From contig NZ_BDBN01000030.1 in assembly GCF_001613005.1 (NCBI RefSeq), positions 1-64,000 of the forward strand: a stretch of 64,000 nucleotides of DNA. The letters run 5' to 3'. Both the position numbers and the translations under genes were made by a program. A model generated the notes under the pieces. That model saw only the letters and a program-made list of their open reading frames with translations. It had not been told where the DNA came from and ran no database searches. The stretch is from Nocardia nova NBRC 15556. GTDB lineage: Bacteria > Actinomycetota > Actinomycetes > Mycobacteriales > Mycobacteriaceae. Of this stretch, positions 1 through 8,991 are shown in pieces; position 1 is the first letter of the stretch, and each line of letters starts with the position of its first letter.

Positions 1-604
1 CCCCCAGGAAGCCGACGGCGGCGGCGCCGGCGACACAGCCGCCGAGCGGGCCGAGGCCGAACAGGGTGGCCAGCGCACCGGTGGCGACGACACCGAGGGC
101 GGCGCCGGCGATGCAGCCGATGACCGCGCCGCCGATACCACCGGCCAGCGTGCCGATGGTGGCACCGGTGGAGATGGTGTCCTTCAGGCGGTTGAACGCG
201 GCGACCTCACGGTCGTAAGGGGTCTTGAAGGGGGCCGAGTCCTCGAAGGGGAGGGCGACCGGCTTGTAGACCGCGTGCGCCACGTCGTACTGGGGGGTCA
301 GGGTGGCGGTGTTGCCGGAGATGTCGGCGGCGATCGGGAACTCGAAGTCGTCGACCCGGAAGTTCAGCGGGGTGCCGGCGAGCACGGCGCCGTTGGCGGC
401 CTTGATCTTGAGCATGCCGTCTTCGTTGACGATCGAGCCACCGTCGGTCTTGATGACGGCTTTGTCGTTGTCGACGACGCTGGCCTTGTAGTAGACGCTT
501 TCGGGCGCTGCGGGGGCGGCGGGATCGGCGTTCGCGGTACCGGCCGCGACGCCGACGGCGGCGACCAGCATGGCGGCGGTCGCGGCGAATTTCCTCATCA
601 TCAT
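1..604 (-). CDS. Secreted protein with hydrophobic Gly-rich tail (DUF8020-like), 3' end cut by window
   Basis: The gene runs off the left edge, so only about 201 codons are visible. Three consecutive ATG codons (604, 601, 598) open the frame, with GAGG about a dozen bases upstream. An N-terminal signal peptide of about 26 residues ends in an AxA-type site (TANA, then DP). A hydrophilic, probably beta-rich region follows, then a C-terminal hydrophobic Gly/Ala-rich stretch that looks like one or two membrane helices. The architecture matches the protein at 57573-58181 at the other end of the window. I assign it to the Nocardia-type DUF8020-like secreted proteins from general resemblance only. 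The function is unknown; an envelope location is likely. Confidence 0.7.
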   Translation of the reverse strand, partial: MMMRKFAATAAMLVAAVGVAAGTANADPAAPAAPESVYYKASVVDNDKAVIKTDGGSIVNEDGMLKIKAANGAVLAGTPLNFRVDDFEFPIAADISGNTATLTPQYDVAHAVYKPVALPFEDSAPFKTPYDREVAAFNRLKDTISTGATIGTLAGGIGGAVIGCIAGAALGVVATGALATLFGLGPLGGCVAGAAAVGFLG

Positions 605-674
605 TTTCTGCGGAACCTCGATACAGAGTGGTTCAGGGACGAAGGAATCACAGACCAGGCCAGCTAACGGGCAG

Positions 675-695
675 TGAACACCGAAATATTGTTCA
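675..695. promoter_or_regulatory. Inverted repeat TGAACA-N9-TGTTCA
   Basis: Perfect 6-bp arms (675-680 and 690-695) around an AT-rich spacer sit about 70-90 bp upstream of the secreted-protein start at 604. The position suits an operator or promoter element for that gene. No regulator is assigned. Confidence 0.3.
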
Positions 696-1148
696 TTCAA
701 ACCTCGTTCATCTCGCGCCCCTTGTTGTCGGACAGCGGCTGAAATCAGCAGGGTGTGGCCCCCTTCGGGGCGAGGCGGCGAACAAGAAAGGCGGGGATGC
801 GCTTTTGGATGTGGGCAGGATCACATGCTTTGGCCCTCAACCTCTTTGAATATTTCACCGATTTGCCCGACGTCGTGTTGCCGGATTCGAATTCGGTGCG
901 CGAGCCGCGTTGATTGTCGGTGTCGGCTTCCCGTCTCCTGATGGCGATGAGTGCCGGCCGATTCGGAACCGGTTGTCACATGGCGACGAGATCCGCGCGG
1001 GGCCGGGCGCGGCACCGGGCGGTAGTTCCGAAAGTTCCGTCGGTCTGTCCGGATACTTGCGCAGCCGCGAACCAGGCGGTGAACTTCAGCGAAATTATTC
1101 TGTAACAGATCGTGATCATGCATCCTCACGGGCGATCGTGAGCACATA

Positions 1149-1163
1149 GATCCAATGTGGATC
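1149..1163. promoter_or_regulatory. Palindrome GATCCA-ATG-TGGATC upstream of MFS-MarR operon
   Basis: A perfect 6-3-6 palindrome about 75 bp before the MFS start, in the likely promoter region. It may be a second operator for the MarR regulator or unrelated. Confidence 0.3.
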
Positions 1164-1201
1164 GATTTTGACAATCCGACGTGCGCGGGTCAGTCTCTAG
1201 G

Positions 1202-1220
1202 TACTTCTGTAGCAGAACTA
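1202..1220. promoter_or_regulatory. Probable MarR operator TACTTCTG-TAG-CAGAACTA
   Basis: An 8-3-8 palindrome with one mismatch ends just before the ribosome binding site of the MFS gene. This is the usual position for an operator of a MarR repressor encoded in the same transcript. Confidence 0.45.
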
Positions 1221-1235
1221 TGGTCGAAGGAAGCG

Positions 1236-2636
1236 ATGGTTGTCGAGTCGCCGCGTCCGCGGGTGATCAGGGAGCATCGGTGGGCCGGATGGATGGCGGT
1301 GTCGGCGGTCTGTCTCGGTGCGTTCATGGGACAACTGGATGCCAGCATCGTCACTCTCACGTTCCCGGCGCTGCAGTCGGAGTTCGGAACTCCGCTGGCG
1401 AGTGTGCAATGGGTGTCGCTCGCCTACCTGGTGACCCTCGTGGGTTTGGTGGTCGCGGCTGGAAGAGTGTCCGACGCTGCCGGACGCAAGTTCGTCTACC
1501 TTCAGGGTTTCGTGATCTTCACCCTCGCCTCCGGCCTGTGCGCGCTGGCGCCGAACCTGTGGTGGCTCACAGGTTTTCGGGTTCTGCAGGCGGTGGGGGC
1601 GGCGATGCTGCAAGCCAACAGCGTGGCGCTGGTGGCAACGAGTGTCGCGGCACGTCGGATCCGCACTGCGCTGGGAGTGCAGGCCGGTGCGCAGGCGCTG
1701 GGTCTGGCGCTCGGACCGCTGGTCGGGGGAGTGGTCGTGGCCTCGCTGGGCTGGCGGTGGGTGTACGCGATCAATGTGCCGGTGGGGTGTCTGGCGGTTG
1801 TCGCGGGGCGATACCTGTTGCCGCGCACGCGTACTCGCGCGCGGTTGACCGGATTCGATGTGCCGGGTCTGCTGCTGCTCATCGGCGGCGCCGCCGGAGT
1901 TCTGACCGCCGCATCGGCGGTTTCCGGATTCGGGGTGCCGGCGTGGACGTCGGTGTTCCCGGCGGCATTCGCGATCGCCTGCGCCGTGGGCCTGTGGTGG
2001 TGGGAGAGAAGGACCGAGCATCCGCTGATCGATCCGGCGCAGTTCGCACATCCGCCGCTGCGACGCGGCCTTCTCGGAGCATGGGCGGCGTATCTGGTGC
2101 TGTTCGGCCCGCTGGCATTGTTTCCGCAGATCGCATCGGCCGGCGCGGTCGGCACCGGGTTGCTCCTCACGGCGCTGCCGGCCGGATTCGCCGTGGCCGC
2201 GGTCGGGGGTGCGCGGGTGCTGCCGAACCGATGGCGCGCCGAGGGCAGGGAACGCGTCGGCGCGACGATCATGGTGATCGCCACCGCGGCGATCGCGATC
2301 GAGCCGACGGCGCCGTGGTGGGCGGCGATCTGGCTGGCGGTGCTCGGCATCGGTCTGGGCATGTTCATTCCCGGAAACAACGCCGTCATCATGACCGCGG
2401 TCCCCGAGCACCGCTCCGGCACGGCGGGCGGATCGGTGAACATGGCTCGCGGTCTGGGAACGGCGGGCGGGGTGGCGGTGGTGACACTCTCTCTCCATCT
2501 GTGCGACGCCGCGCATCTGCCGGCCGACGGCGCGCGGGTGGCCGTGGCCGTACTGTCGATCGTGGCCGCCGCGGCTCTGGCCACCACATGTCAACGGCGC
2601 GCCGAACCAGTGCAGCGAAAGGCAGCAGCCCGATGA
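1236..2636 (+). CDS. MFS transporter, DHA2-like drug exporter
   Basis: Predicted 466-residue proton-driven efflux permease of the major facilitator superfamily in the inner membrane. The first helix carries the LDASIVTLTFPALQ signature typical of DHA2 (drug:H+ antiporter 2) proteins, and the loop after helix 2 holds the motif-A-like stretch GRVSDAAGRK. About 12-14 hydrophobic segments can be counted. I chose ATG 1236 because GAAGGA lies 4-5 bases upstream; the frame is open further upstream without a good ribosome site. The stop overlaps the start of the MarR gene (ATGA), indicating translational coupling. The substrate cannot be read from sequence; a toxic small molecule sensed by the MarR partner is the natural inference. 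Confidence 0.85.
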   Translation: MVVESPRPRVIREHRWAGWMAVSAVCLGAFMGQLDASIVTLTFPALQSEFGTPLASVQWVSLAYLVTLVGLVVAAGRVSDAAGRKFVYLQGFVIFTLASGLCALAPNLWWLTGFRVLQAVGAAMLQANSVALVATSVAARRIRTALGVQAGAQALGLALGPLVGGVVVASLGWRWVYAINVPVGCLAVVAGRYLLPRTRTRARLTGFDVPGLLLLIGGAAGVLTAASAVSGFGVPAWTSVFPAAFAIACAVGLWWWERRTEHPLIDPAQFAHPPLRRGLLGAWAAYLVLFGPLALFPQIASAGAVGTGLLLTALPAGFAVAAVGGARVLPNRWRAEGRERVGATIMVIATAAIAIEPTAPWWAAIWLAVLGIGLGMFIPGNNAVIMTAVPEHRSGTAGGSVNMARGLGTAGGVAVVTLSLHLCDAAHLPADGARVAVAVLSIVAAAALATTCQRRAEPVQRKAAAR

Positions 2637-3127
2637 AGGGACCGTCCGCCGACATCGGCGACCTCGGCGAAGTGGCTCTGGCCGATGTCATCGCCAGGCT
2701 CCGACGCGCCATGCGGCGAGCAGCGCGCACCGCCGAACCTGCGGCGACCCTGTCGGTCGCGCAGTTGGAACTGCTGTCGTGCGTGGGCGACCACCCAGGG
2801 GTGCGGCCCGGTCAGGTGGCTCGCCTCCTGCAATTGGCCCCGAATACGGTGACGACCTTGGCGAACGCACTGACTCAGCGCGGCATGATGGCCCGGGCGG
2901 GCGGCGACGACCGGCGCGCGGTGACCCTGACTCTGACGGCCGCGGGCCGGCAAGCGGTCCAGGAGTGGCAGGCGACCAACACGGCCATCCTGCGTGCGGC
3001 ATTGTCGTCGTTGCACCCCGGGTGGCAGCATCTTCTCACCGCGGCCACGCCGGCGCTCGCCGAGCTGACCAGCGCCGTCGATGCGCTCACCGAGCCCCCG
3101 CGGGACGACCGTTCGGCCTCGTCCTAG
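2633..3127 (+). CDS. MarR family transcriptional regulator
   Basis: A 164-residue winged-helix repressor. The HTH core lies near residues 45-90 (PGVRPGQVARLLQLAPNTVT), followed by a wing with DDRRAVTLTLTAAG, the hallmark of the MarR recognition and wing region. Its ATG overlaps the MFS stop by four bases, so it is probably co-translated with and controls the exporter, binding the palindrome at 1202-1220. The same frame is open far upstream, antisense-like through the MFS gene, but that extension is not coding. The ligand is unknown. Confidence 0.85.
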   Translation: MKGPSADIGDLGEVALADVIARLRRAMRRAARTAEPAATLSVAQLELLSCVGDHPGVRPGQVARLLQLAPNTVTTLANALTQRGMMARAGGDDRRAVTLTLTAAGRQAVQEWQATNTAILRAALSSLHPGWQHLLTAATPALAELTSAVDALTEPPRDDRSASS

Positions 3128-3147
3128 TCGAAAGGCTCCGCGCCCCA

Positions 3148-3205
3148 CCGCAAGACGAGTGTGCCCGTGGTCCCGGCCGGGACCACGGGCACACTCGTCT
3201 TGCGG
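3148..3205. terminator. 58-bp perfect palindrome, bidirectional terminator
   Basis: Two 29-base arms are perfectly complementary with no loop bases, centred between 3176 and 3177, between the convergent MarR and pstS genes. It would fold into a very stable hairpin on either strand and so terminate both transcripts. No long T tract follows on either side, which is common in actinobacteria. Confidence 0.75.
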
Positions 3206-3212
3206 AAGACGG

Positions 3213-4334
3213 TCAGGAGATGGCGTTGATCGCCGTGCCGAGTTTGGTCTTGAACGAATCCGGGATCGGAATGTAACCGCTTGTGTCCAAACCGGTCTGG
3301 CCGTTGTCGGTGGCCGAGGTGAGGAAGGCCTTGACCGCGGTGGCGGTGCTCGCGTCGGAGTACTTCGAGCACACCACCTCGTAGGTGGCCAGCATGATCG
3401 GGTAGGCGCCCGGGTCGGTCGGGTTGTAGAAGGAGCTGGTGTCGAGCACCAGATCGTTGCCCTGACCCTTGACCTTGACGCCGGCGACCGCCTTCTGTGC
3501 CGAGTCGACGCTCAGATCGACCGGCTTGCCGCCCGCGGCGTCGGTGACGATGCTCGCCATGTGCAGGTTCTGCGCCTTGGCGAACGACCACTCGTTGTAG
3601 GTGATCGAGCCGGGAGTACGACCGATCGCCGCCGACGTGCCCTCGTTGCCCTTGGCCCCCTCGCCGACGCCACCGGCGAAGCTCTTACCCGCGCCCTTGC
3701 CCCAAGCGCCCTTCGACGCCGCGTCGAGGTAGTGCTGGAAGTTGTCGCTGGTGCCCGACTCGTCGCTGCGGAATACGACGTGAACGGGCAGATCCGGGAG
3801 TGTGCTCGCGGTGTTGAGCGCCGCGATCGCCGGGTCGTTCCACTTGGTGATCTGACCGTTGAAGATCTTGGCCGCCGTCGGCCCATCGAGGGCGAGGTGG
3901 TCGACGCCGGGCACGTTGAAGGTGATCGCGATGGGGCCGTACACGGTCGGCAGGTTCCACGCGGGCGAACCACACCGGGCCTGCGCCTTGTCGTACTCGC
4001 CCTTGGCCGCGTCGAGCGGGGAGTCCGAGCCGGCGAAATCGGTCTGGCCGCCGAAGAAGTCGTTGAGACCGGCACCGGATCCACTGGAGGTGTAGTCGAG
4101 GTTGTGGTCCGGGCAGTTCGTCTGATAGGCCGTGACGAAACGGTCCATCGCGTTCTTCTGGGCAGACGAGCCGCTGGCCTTCAGCGCCTTCTTGCCGCCG
4201 CAGTCGACGCTGACCTTGCTGATCGCCGCGCCGCCGGGCGCCGCGGAATTGTCGTCGCTGCCGCACGCGCTCAGCGCGAGGACGCCCGCCGCGGCGACGA
4301 CGCCGAGGAGCGCGCTGCTCTTCTTCACGTTCAC
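3213..4334 (-). CDS. pstS: Phosphate-binding lipoprotein PstS
   Basis: High-affinity periplasmic phosphate-binding subunit of a Pst ABC importer, about 373 residues. The signal peptide ends in the lipobox LSAC with Cys at residue 24, so the mature protein is lipid-anchored outside the membrane. Family features are visible: the SGSSAQ binding loop, the TSSGSGAG stretch, [12 protein letters not shown] and TNEG-like turns. GTG 4334 and GTG 4328 both follow GGAGG (4- and 10-base spacing); the start is one of these. No pstC, pstA or pstB is adjacent, so this is an orphan copy that either serves permeases encoded elsewhere or acts in sensing. A Pho-type promoter is expected but I did not identify a box. 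Confidence 0.9.
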   Translation of the reverse strand: MNVKKSSALLGVVAAAGVLALSACGSDDNSAAPGGAAISKVSVDCGGKKALKASGSSAQKNAMDRFVTAYQTNCPDHNLDYTSSGSGAGLNDFFGGQTDFAGSDSPLDAAKGEYDKAQARCGSPAWNLPTVYGPIAITFNVPGVDHLALDGPTAAKIFNGQITKWNDPAIAALNTASTLPDLPVHVVFRSDESGTSDNFQHYLDAASKGAWGKGAGKSFAGGVGEGAKGNEGTSAAIGRTPGSITYNEWSFAKAQNLHMASIVTDAAGGKPVDLSVDSAQKAVAGVKVKGQGNDLVLDTSSFYNPTDPGAYPIMLATYEVVCSKYSDASTATAVKAFLTSATDNGQTGLDTSGYIPIPDSFKTKLGTAINAIS

Positions 4335-4621
4335 TGATCCTCCGGACCTGCTCGGCCGCAACCGGTTGTCCCCGGTGCGGCATATCTCTGCCGTTCCTGC
4401 GGAACGTGCACGCCGGGCGGCAGCCGGGCCACCCTTGCCAGAAACTAGGGCAGCCGGATGCACACCGGCTCAGCGGCGGGCAAACGCTCGGTGAACTCGC
4501 GCTTACGTGCGGTCACGGTGGTCGAGCCGAAATCCTGGCGCGGCGACAGCGAGGTGCACGACGGCACGTGGCTCTCGGCACCGCGAGGTAGTCTCACCCG
4601 AAACGATGAGGGGGCGGTGGT

Positions 4622-5095
4622 GTGAGAGATCCGCAGGCAAACCCGGAGTCGTTTGGGCCGCATGGTGCGACGGCCATCGCCGCAGCCATCACAGCGCTGA
4701 TAGTCGGCCTGCTCGCCGGCATCGCCGGAATCCTGTGGGTTCTCTACACGATCGCCGGAATCGAGGACCAGGCCCGCGAAGCGCCGACCGAGATCAGCCC
4801 ATCCTCGGACCTGGTCGCCATGGGCATCGTCGCCGCTGTCATCGGACCGGCCTGGGTTGTCGGAGGATTCCTGCTGCTGATGTACATGAGGACGGGCCGA
4901 GTCCTGTTGATCCTCGCGTCGGGGGCGGCGCTGGTCGGGAGCGTGGTGCAACTTGTCAACAGAGGCTTCGCCTTCTTGTACATGCCGATCGCGGTGAGCC
5001 TGCTGATCCTCATCCTGTGCGCGGTTCCGGCAACCGGTCGCTGGATCGTGTCCGAACAACCGGAGCCGAATCGCGATGTGGGGAATGACGTGTGA
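4622..5095 (+). CDS. Four-helix membrane protein, unknown function
   Basis: A 157-residue protein starting at GTG 4622 behind a purine-rich GAGGGGG site. Four hydrophobic segments (about residues 18-45, 64-88, 92-112 and 117-137) predict a small integral membrane protein with short soluble ends. The pattern resembles many mycolata four-helix proteins of unknown role. It stands alone: divergent from pstS, convergent with the hydrolase at 5114-6352. Confidence 0.7.
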   Translation: MRDPQANPESFGPHGATAIAAAITALIVGLLAGIAGILWVLYTIAGIEDQAREAPTEISPSSDLVAMGIVAAVIGPAWVVGGFLLLMYMRTGRVLLILASGAALVGSVVQLVNRGFAFLYMPIAVSLLILILCAVPATGRWIVSEQPEPNRDVGNDV

Positions 5096-5113
5096 TCGGT
5101 CGAACGGGCGGGG

Positions 5114-6352
5114 TCAGCCTGGACGAAGCGACTTCTGTTCGCGCTCGCCGCGCAGCCAGTGGGTCAATGCCTCATAGACTGCCTCGTGATTGAGTAGCGT
5201 GAAATGATTCGCGCCGGGTAGGTGCAGGCCGTTGTCGTCGTCGAAACCTATCCGGCGGGCGCGATTCCGGCCCGAACCGCTCGTGGTCAGCACCAGACCG
5301 TCCCCGATCAAGTGGCCCAGGGGATTTCGCGGGCTGCGAGTTATGGTCGCGGTGACGAAGTAGTGATCGGCGCCCTCGAGGAGTGGGATCTCGCGGATCG
5401 CTTTGCGGCGCAACGCATCCGCGTCCACACCGTCCCAGTCCTGATCGACGAGTGAACCATCGCGCAGATCGCGGATGCCCGCACTGCGGCGGCGTAGGAG
5501 CCGTCCGAAGGGGCGGGTCTCCGGGACGCGGACCAGTGCTGCGGAGAGGTAATGGACGATTTGCTCGAGCGGTGCTCCCAGATGAGGTGACCCGAGGCAG
5601 ACCAGCTGGCGCACGTGCCGTACCCAGGAACGTCGCTGCTCGGCGGCGTCGAAACACGCGCTGCGGGCGATGAGCCCGCCCATCGAATGGCCGACCAGCG
5701 ACAACTGTTCGATCTCGACCGGCCAGTGCTCGGCGAGGCGCTGTAACAGGTCGTTCAGTTGCTGGGCGTTCTCGGAAATGTGCAGACCGCTGTTGTATCG
5801 CACCTGAAGGGATGTGCAGCCGAGATCGGCCTCGAGTCGTTCGGCGTAGGTCGGTCTGCCGCCGAGACGCCACGCGTGTTCGGTTTCCGCGAGACCGTGC
5901 AGGAAGATCACGACTCGACTGCTCGGGTTCGTGATGTGCTCCACGAGCCGTTCCGGCTCCACCGGGTCGCCGTCGGAACGAAATGCCATGGGCGCGGCCA
6001 GAATCGGCCGCTGCTGGGCGAGAGTGTCGCCGATCAACCCCTGCAGGGCCGCGAGCAAGCCGGAGCCGAAAACCGTGCGCGACGGGGTGGGCACCTCGGA
6101 GAACGTCGCGGCATGTCCGGCGAGCGTGCCCGCCGCCACCGCGGAACCGCTGACGATCCGGTACACGTTGTCGGCGATGGTGTCGTGTACCACCTGCGCC
6201 GGACGTGCGGCCGGGCCGACCCCCAACCGCACGGCAGCGAAAACGTGATCGGAGATGGCACGATGTACCGCGGCGATCCCATCGACGGCACCGCCTAGTT
6301 CATCGCCGGCCAATCGGGCGAGCGCCTCGATCTCCTCCTGCCGATCGCTCAC
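5114..6352 (-). CDS. Alpha/beta hydrolase, lipase-like
   Basis: A 412-residue protein with the triacylglycerol-lipase-type nucleophile elbow LVGHSMGGLIARS in the second half and an oxyanion-loop stretch VVIFLHGLAETEHAW before it. A helical N-terminal region of about 110 residues precedes the hydrolase fold, which is unusual for simple esterases. The catalytic His is probably in the near-C-terminal LPGANHFTLLNH. There is no signal peptide, so it is probably cytoplasmic. Substrate unknown; lipase, esterase or PGAP1-like hydrolase are possible. Confidence 0.8.
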   Translation of the reverse strand: MSDRQEEIEALARLAGDELGGAVDGIAAVHRAISDHVFAAVRLGVGPAARPAQVVHDTIADNVYRIVSGSAVAAGTLAGHAATFSEVPTPSRTVFGSGLLAALQGLIGDTLAQQRPILAAPMAFRSDGDPVEPERLVEHITNPSSRVVIFLHGLAETEHAWRLGGRPTYAERLEADLGCTSLQVRYNSGLHISENAQQLNDLLQRLAEHWPVEIEQLSLVGHSMGGLIARSACFDAAEQRRSWVRHVRQLVCLGSPHLGAPLEQIVHYLSAALVRVPETRPFGRLLRRRSAGIRDLRDGSLVDQDWDGVDADALRRKAIREIPLLEGADHYFVTATITRSPRNPLGHLIGDGLVLTTSGSGRNRARRIGFDDDNGLHLPGANHFTLLNHEAVYEALTHWLRGEREQKSLRPG

Positions 6353-6400
6353 CCATTCAGTGTATGACTGTCCACTGAAATTGGTCAGCTGCCGTGATTG

Positions 6401-7840
6401 CTACCGCCCCGCGTGCACGGCCGGACGGCGGTCCGCCCACGGCATGGCGCGCTCGAGATCCCCGGCCAGCGCCAGCAGCGTGGCCTCGTCGCCGTGGCGG
6501 CCGGCGAACTGGATGCCGATCGGCAACCCCGCCGCGGATTCGGCCAGCGGCAGCGAGATGGCGGGCATACCGGTGACGTTGAACAGCGCGGTGAAGCTGC
6601 CGTAGTCGAAGATGCGGTCGTACCACTCGCGGGCGCTCAGCGAGGCGTCGTCGGCGTCGAGGTGACCCAGCGGGATCGGCGGCGCGCTGGTCGTGGGCGT
6701 CAGCAGCGCGTCGTAGCGGGTGAGGAAGCCCGCGACCGCGCGGGTGGTCTGGTTGAACACCCGGTCGGCGGCGTAGATGTCGAAGGCGGACAGCGTCTTT
6801 CCGTATTCGACGCACGCCAGCGTGGTCGCCTCCAGGTGCTCCCGGCTCGCCTGCACGCCCAGCTGCGCCGAGGCACCCAGGACGGCGTCGGCGAGGAAAC
6901 TGCACCACGCGTCGAGGTTGGCCTTGTCGAAGGCCGCCACATCGAGTTCCGGCGCGGCCTCCTCGACGATGTGCCCCATCTCGGCCAATCGCTCGGCTAC
7001 GTGCTTTACCGCGGCCACGCATTCCGGGTCGACGGCGCGACCACCGTCCATCGGGGTCGCGGTGACGGCGATTCGCAGTGGGCGCGAACCGGCGGCGGCG
7101 TGCTCGGCGTAGCTGCGCACCGGGCCGGGCAGCAGATAGCGATCGCCGGGCTCGGCGCCGTGCACCGCGTCGAGCAGCCGCGCGCTGTCGCGCACGGTGC
7201 GGGTGACGGCGAATTCGATGCCGAGCCCCAGCAGCGGGTCGGCGAAGTCCGGGCCGGGTGTGGTCCGCCCTCGGCTCGGCTTGAGGCCGACCACACCGCA
7301 CGCGGCGGCGGGGATGCGGATCGAACCGCCGCCGTCGTTGGCGTGCGCCATCGGCAGCGCGCCGCCGGCGACCAGCGCCGCCGAGGCGCCGCTGGAACCG
7401 CCGGGGCTGCGGTCGGTGGCCCAGGGGTTGCGGCTCGGTCCGCCGTAGGCGAGGGCTTCGGTGGTGGCATTGAACCCGAACTCCGGGCTACGGGTGATCG
7501 CGCCGATCGCCAAGCCCGCGCGGCGGTACCGCGCCACCAGATGGGTGTCCTCCGGGTGGGCGACACCCGCACCGAACAGCCTGCTGCCGCTGCGGCTCGG
7601 CACCCCGCCCGCGTGTGCGATGAGGTCCTTGAGCGCGAACGGCACACCGGCGAACGGACCGGACTCGTCGTAGTCGAGCGGTTTGTCGAAGCGCTCACCC
7701 GCCACGGCGGCCAGTTCGGGCTCGACCGCGTCCAGGGCGGTCGCGGCGGCCGTCCAGACCTCGGCCGCGCTGACCTGACCGTCGCGGATCAGCTCCGCCA
7801 GGCCGGTGGCGTCGTGTGCGGCGTATTCGGCGACATCCAT
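6401..7840 (-). CDS. Amidase (amidase signature family)
   Basis: A 479-residue amide hydrolase. The Ser-cisSer-Lys triad can be placed: Lys71 in ALKDLIA, the cis-Ser in PGGSSGAS (about 149-150) and the nucleophile Ser173 in NDGGGSIRIPA. The signature usually reads GGSSGGS; here the second Gly is Ala. The length is typical. The family includes aryl-acylamidases, nitrile-pathway amidases and the GatA subunit; without gatB/gatC nearby, a catabolic amidase is more likely. It is divergent from the LuxR regulator at 7969, which may control it. Confidence 0.9.
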   Translation of the reverse strand: MDVAEYAAHDATGLAELIRDGQVSAAEVWTAAATALDAVEPELAAVAGERFDKPLDYDESGPFAGVPFALKDLIAHAGGVPSRSGSRLFGAGVAHPEDTHLVARYRRAGLAIGAITRSPEFGFNATTEALAYGGPSRNPWATDRSPGGSSGASAALVAGGALPMAHANDGGGSIRIPAAACGVVGLKPSRGRTTPGPDFADPLLGLGIEFAVTRTVRDSARLLDAVHGAEPGDRYLLPGPVRSYAEHAAAGSRPLRIAVTATPMDGGRAVDPECVAAVKHVAERLAEMGHIVEEAAPELDVAAFDKANLDAWCSFLADAVLGASAQLGVQASREHLEATTLACVEYGKTLSAFDIYAADRVFNQTTRAVAGFLTRYDALLTPTTSAPPIPLGHLDADDASLSAREWYDRIFDYGSFTALFNVTGMPAISLPLAESAAGLPIGIQFAGRHGDEATLLALAGDLERAMPWADRRPAVHAGR

Positions 7841-7968
7841 GCGATTTTCTCCTCGTGCTTCGCGGGCAGGATGGGCGAAGGGTAGGAGCGAACATCACTG
7901 CGCGTATCGGCAGAATTGCGGAGGCGCAATCGCGGACAAGTCGCTAGCCGCGCACCTACCATGACCGC

Positions 7969-8913
7969 ATGAGCGAGTCGGCGGTGCGTGCGCGTCTCGC
8001 CGCCGCGCTCGAACTCCGGGACGCGGCGGCCGGATCACCCGAGGGCGAACCTCTCAAACAGCAGGCGGGCCGTCTGCTGTTCGCGCTGCGCCGAGTGGTG
8101 CCCTACGACCATGCCGCGCTGTCGATCCCGGACCCGGTGACCGGCGAGCACACCACCTACACCAACTTCGGCTACAGCACCCCGACGCTGGACCTGATCA
8201 ACGACGCCATGCCGGCGATGGAGCTGTACGACGAACTGCGCGAGACCAGGCTCCCGGTACTGCTGCACGACGTGGACGGGCGGCGACGGCGCGGCGTCGT
8301 CTTCGACGTCATCCGGCGCAACGGCTTTCGCGACGGGCTCAGCCACTGCCTGTACTCCCCGCACGGCCGCTACCTCGGCTTGCTGAACCTGAGTACCTAC
8401 ACCCCGCTCGACGAGCACACCCTGCCGCTGACCACCCTGGTCTCCGATGCGCTCGCCGCCGCGGTCGATCCGCTGCGCCCGACGAACGGCGGCGCCATCG
8501 CGATCGGCGCGGGCGAGGAGGCCCTGCTCATCGATCGCGACGGCACCCCACGCCCGTTGACCGCAGGCGCCCGCACGGACCTGGCCGCCGCCCTGATCGG
8601 TCATGACCGGCCTGCGGCGGTGACGGTGATCCACGGCGCGCAAGTGCACGAGGTCCGCCTGGACGCGGTCCACGGTGGCACCCTCGTCCGGCACCGCCCC
8701 GTGCCGCCGCCGGCGGGACTGACGCTGCGGGAACTCGAAGTGCTGGAACTGCTTTCGTACGGTGCGGCCAACACCGAGATAGCCCGCACCCTGCGGATCG
8801 GCACATCGACGGTCGCCACCCACGTGGAGGCGATCCTGCGCCGCACGGGATCGTCCAACCGGACCGCCGCGGCCGTCTACGCGACACGCCTCGGGCTGTG
8901 CCGTTCCGCGTGA
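7969..8913 (+). CDS. LuxR family transcriptional regulator
   Basis: A 314-residue protein. The C-terminal 65 residues form a LuxR/FixJ HTH (LTLRELEVLELLSYGAANTE, then IARTL and STVATHV). The N-terminal 200 residues have a GAF-like sensory pattern but no receiver aspartate, so it is probably ligand-controlled rather than phosphorylated. It is divergently transcribed from the amidase with a 128-bp shared promoter region, so regulation of the amidase is plausible. Confidence 0.85.
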   Translation: MSESAVRARLAAALELRDAAAGSPEGEPLKQQAGRLLFALRRVVPYDHAALSIPDPVTGEHTTYTNFGYSTPTLDLINDAMPAMELYDELRETRLPVLLHDVDGRRRRGVVFDVIRRNGFRDGLSHCLYSPHGRYLGLLNLSTYTPLDEHTLPLTTLVSDALAAAVDPLRPTNGGAIAIGAGEEALLIDRDGTPRPLTAGARTDLAAALIGHDRPAAVTVIHGAQVHEVRLDAVHGGTLVRHRPVPPPAGLTLRELEVLELLSYGAANTEIARTLRIGTSTVATHVEAILRRTGSSNRTAAAVYATRLGLCRSA

Positions 8914-8991
8914 CCATCAACAGGCAATTTGCCTCCGGCCTGTTCCATGACCCCCACTTCGAACCTGCTCGCTTGCAGGAAGGTGGTAGTC

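Larger units (their letters stand above)
605..1235. other. Intergenic region with no convincing gene
   Basis: This stretch lies between two divergent genes. Open frames on both strands have poor composition and no recognisable domain. It holds the inverted repeats at 675-695, 1149-1163 and 1202-1220 and presumably the two divergent promoters. I see nothing else. Confidence 0.5.

Noticed and set aside
1218..2594. Long minus-strand ORFs antisense to the MFS gene
   Set aside because: High-GC shadow frames with Arg/Pro-rich composition and no domain; typical of third-position GC bias.
1181..2632. 648-codon plus-strand ORF covering the MFS gene and MarR
   Set aside because: Its first 484 codons are an out-of-frame shadow of the MFS gene; only the MarR part from 2633 is real.
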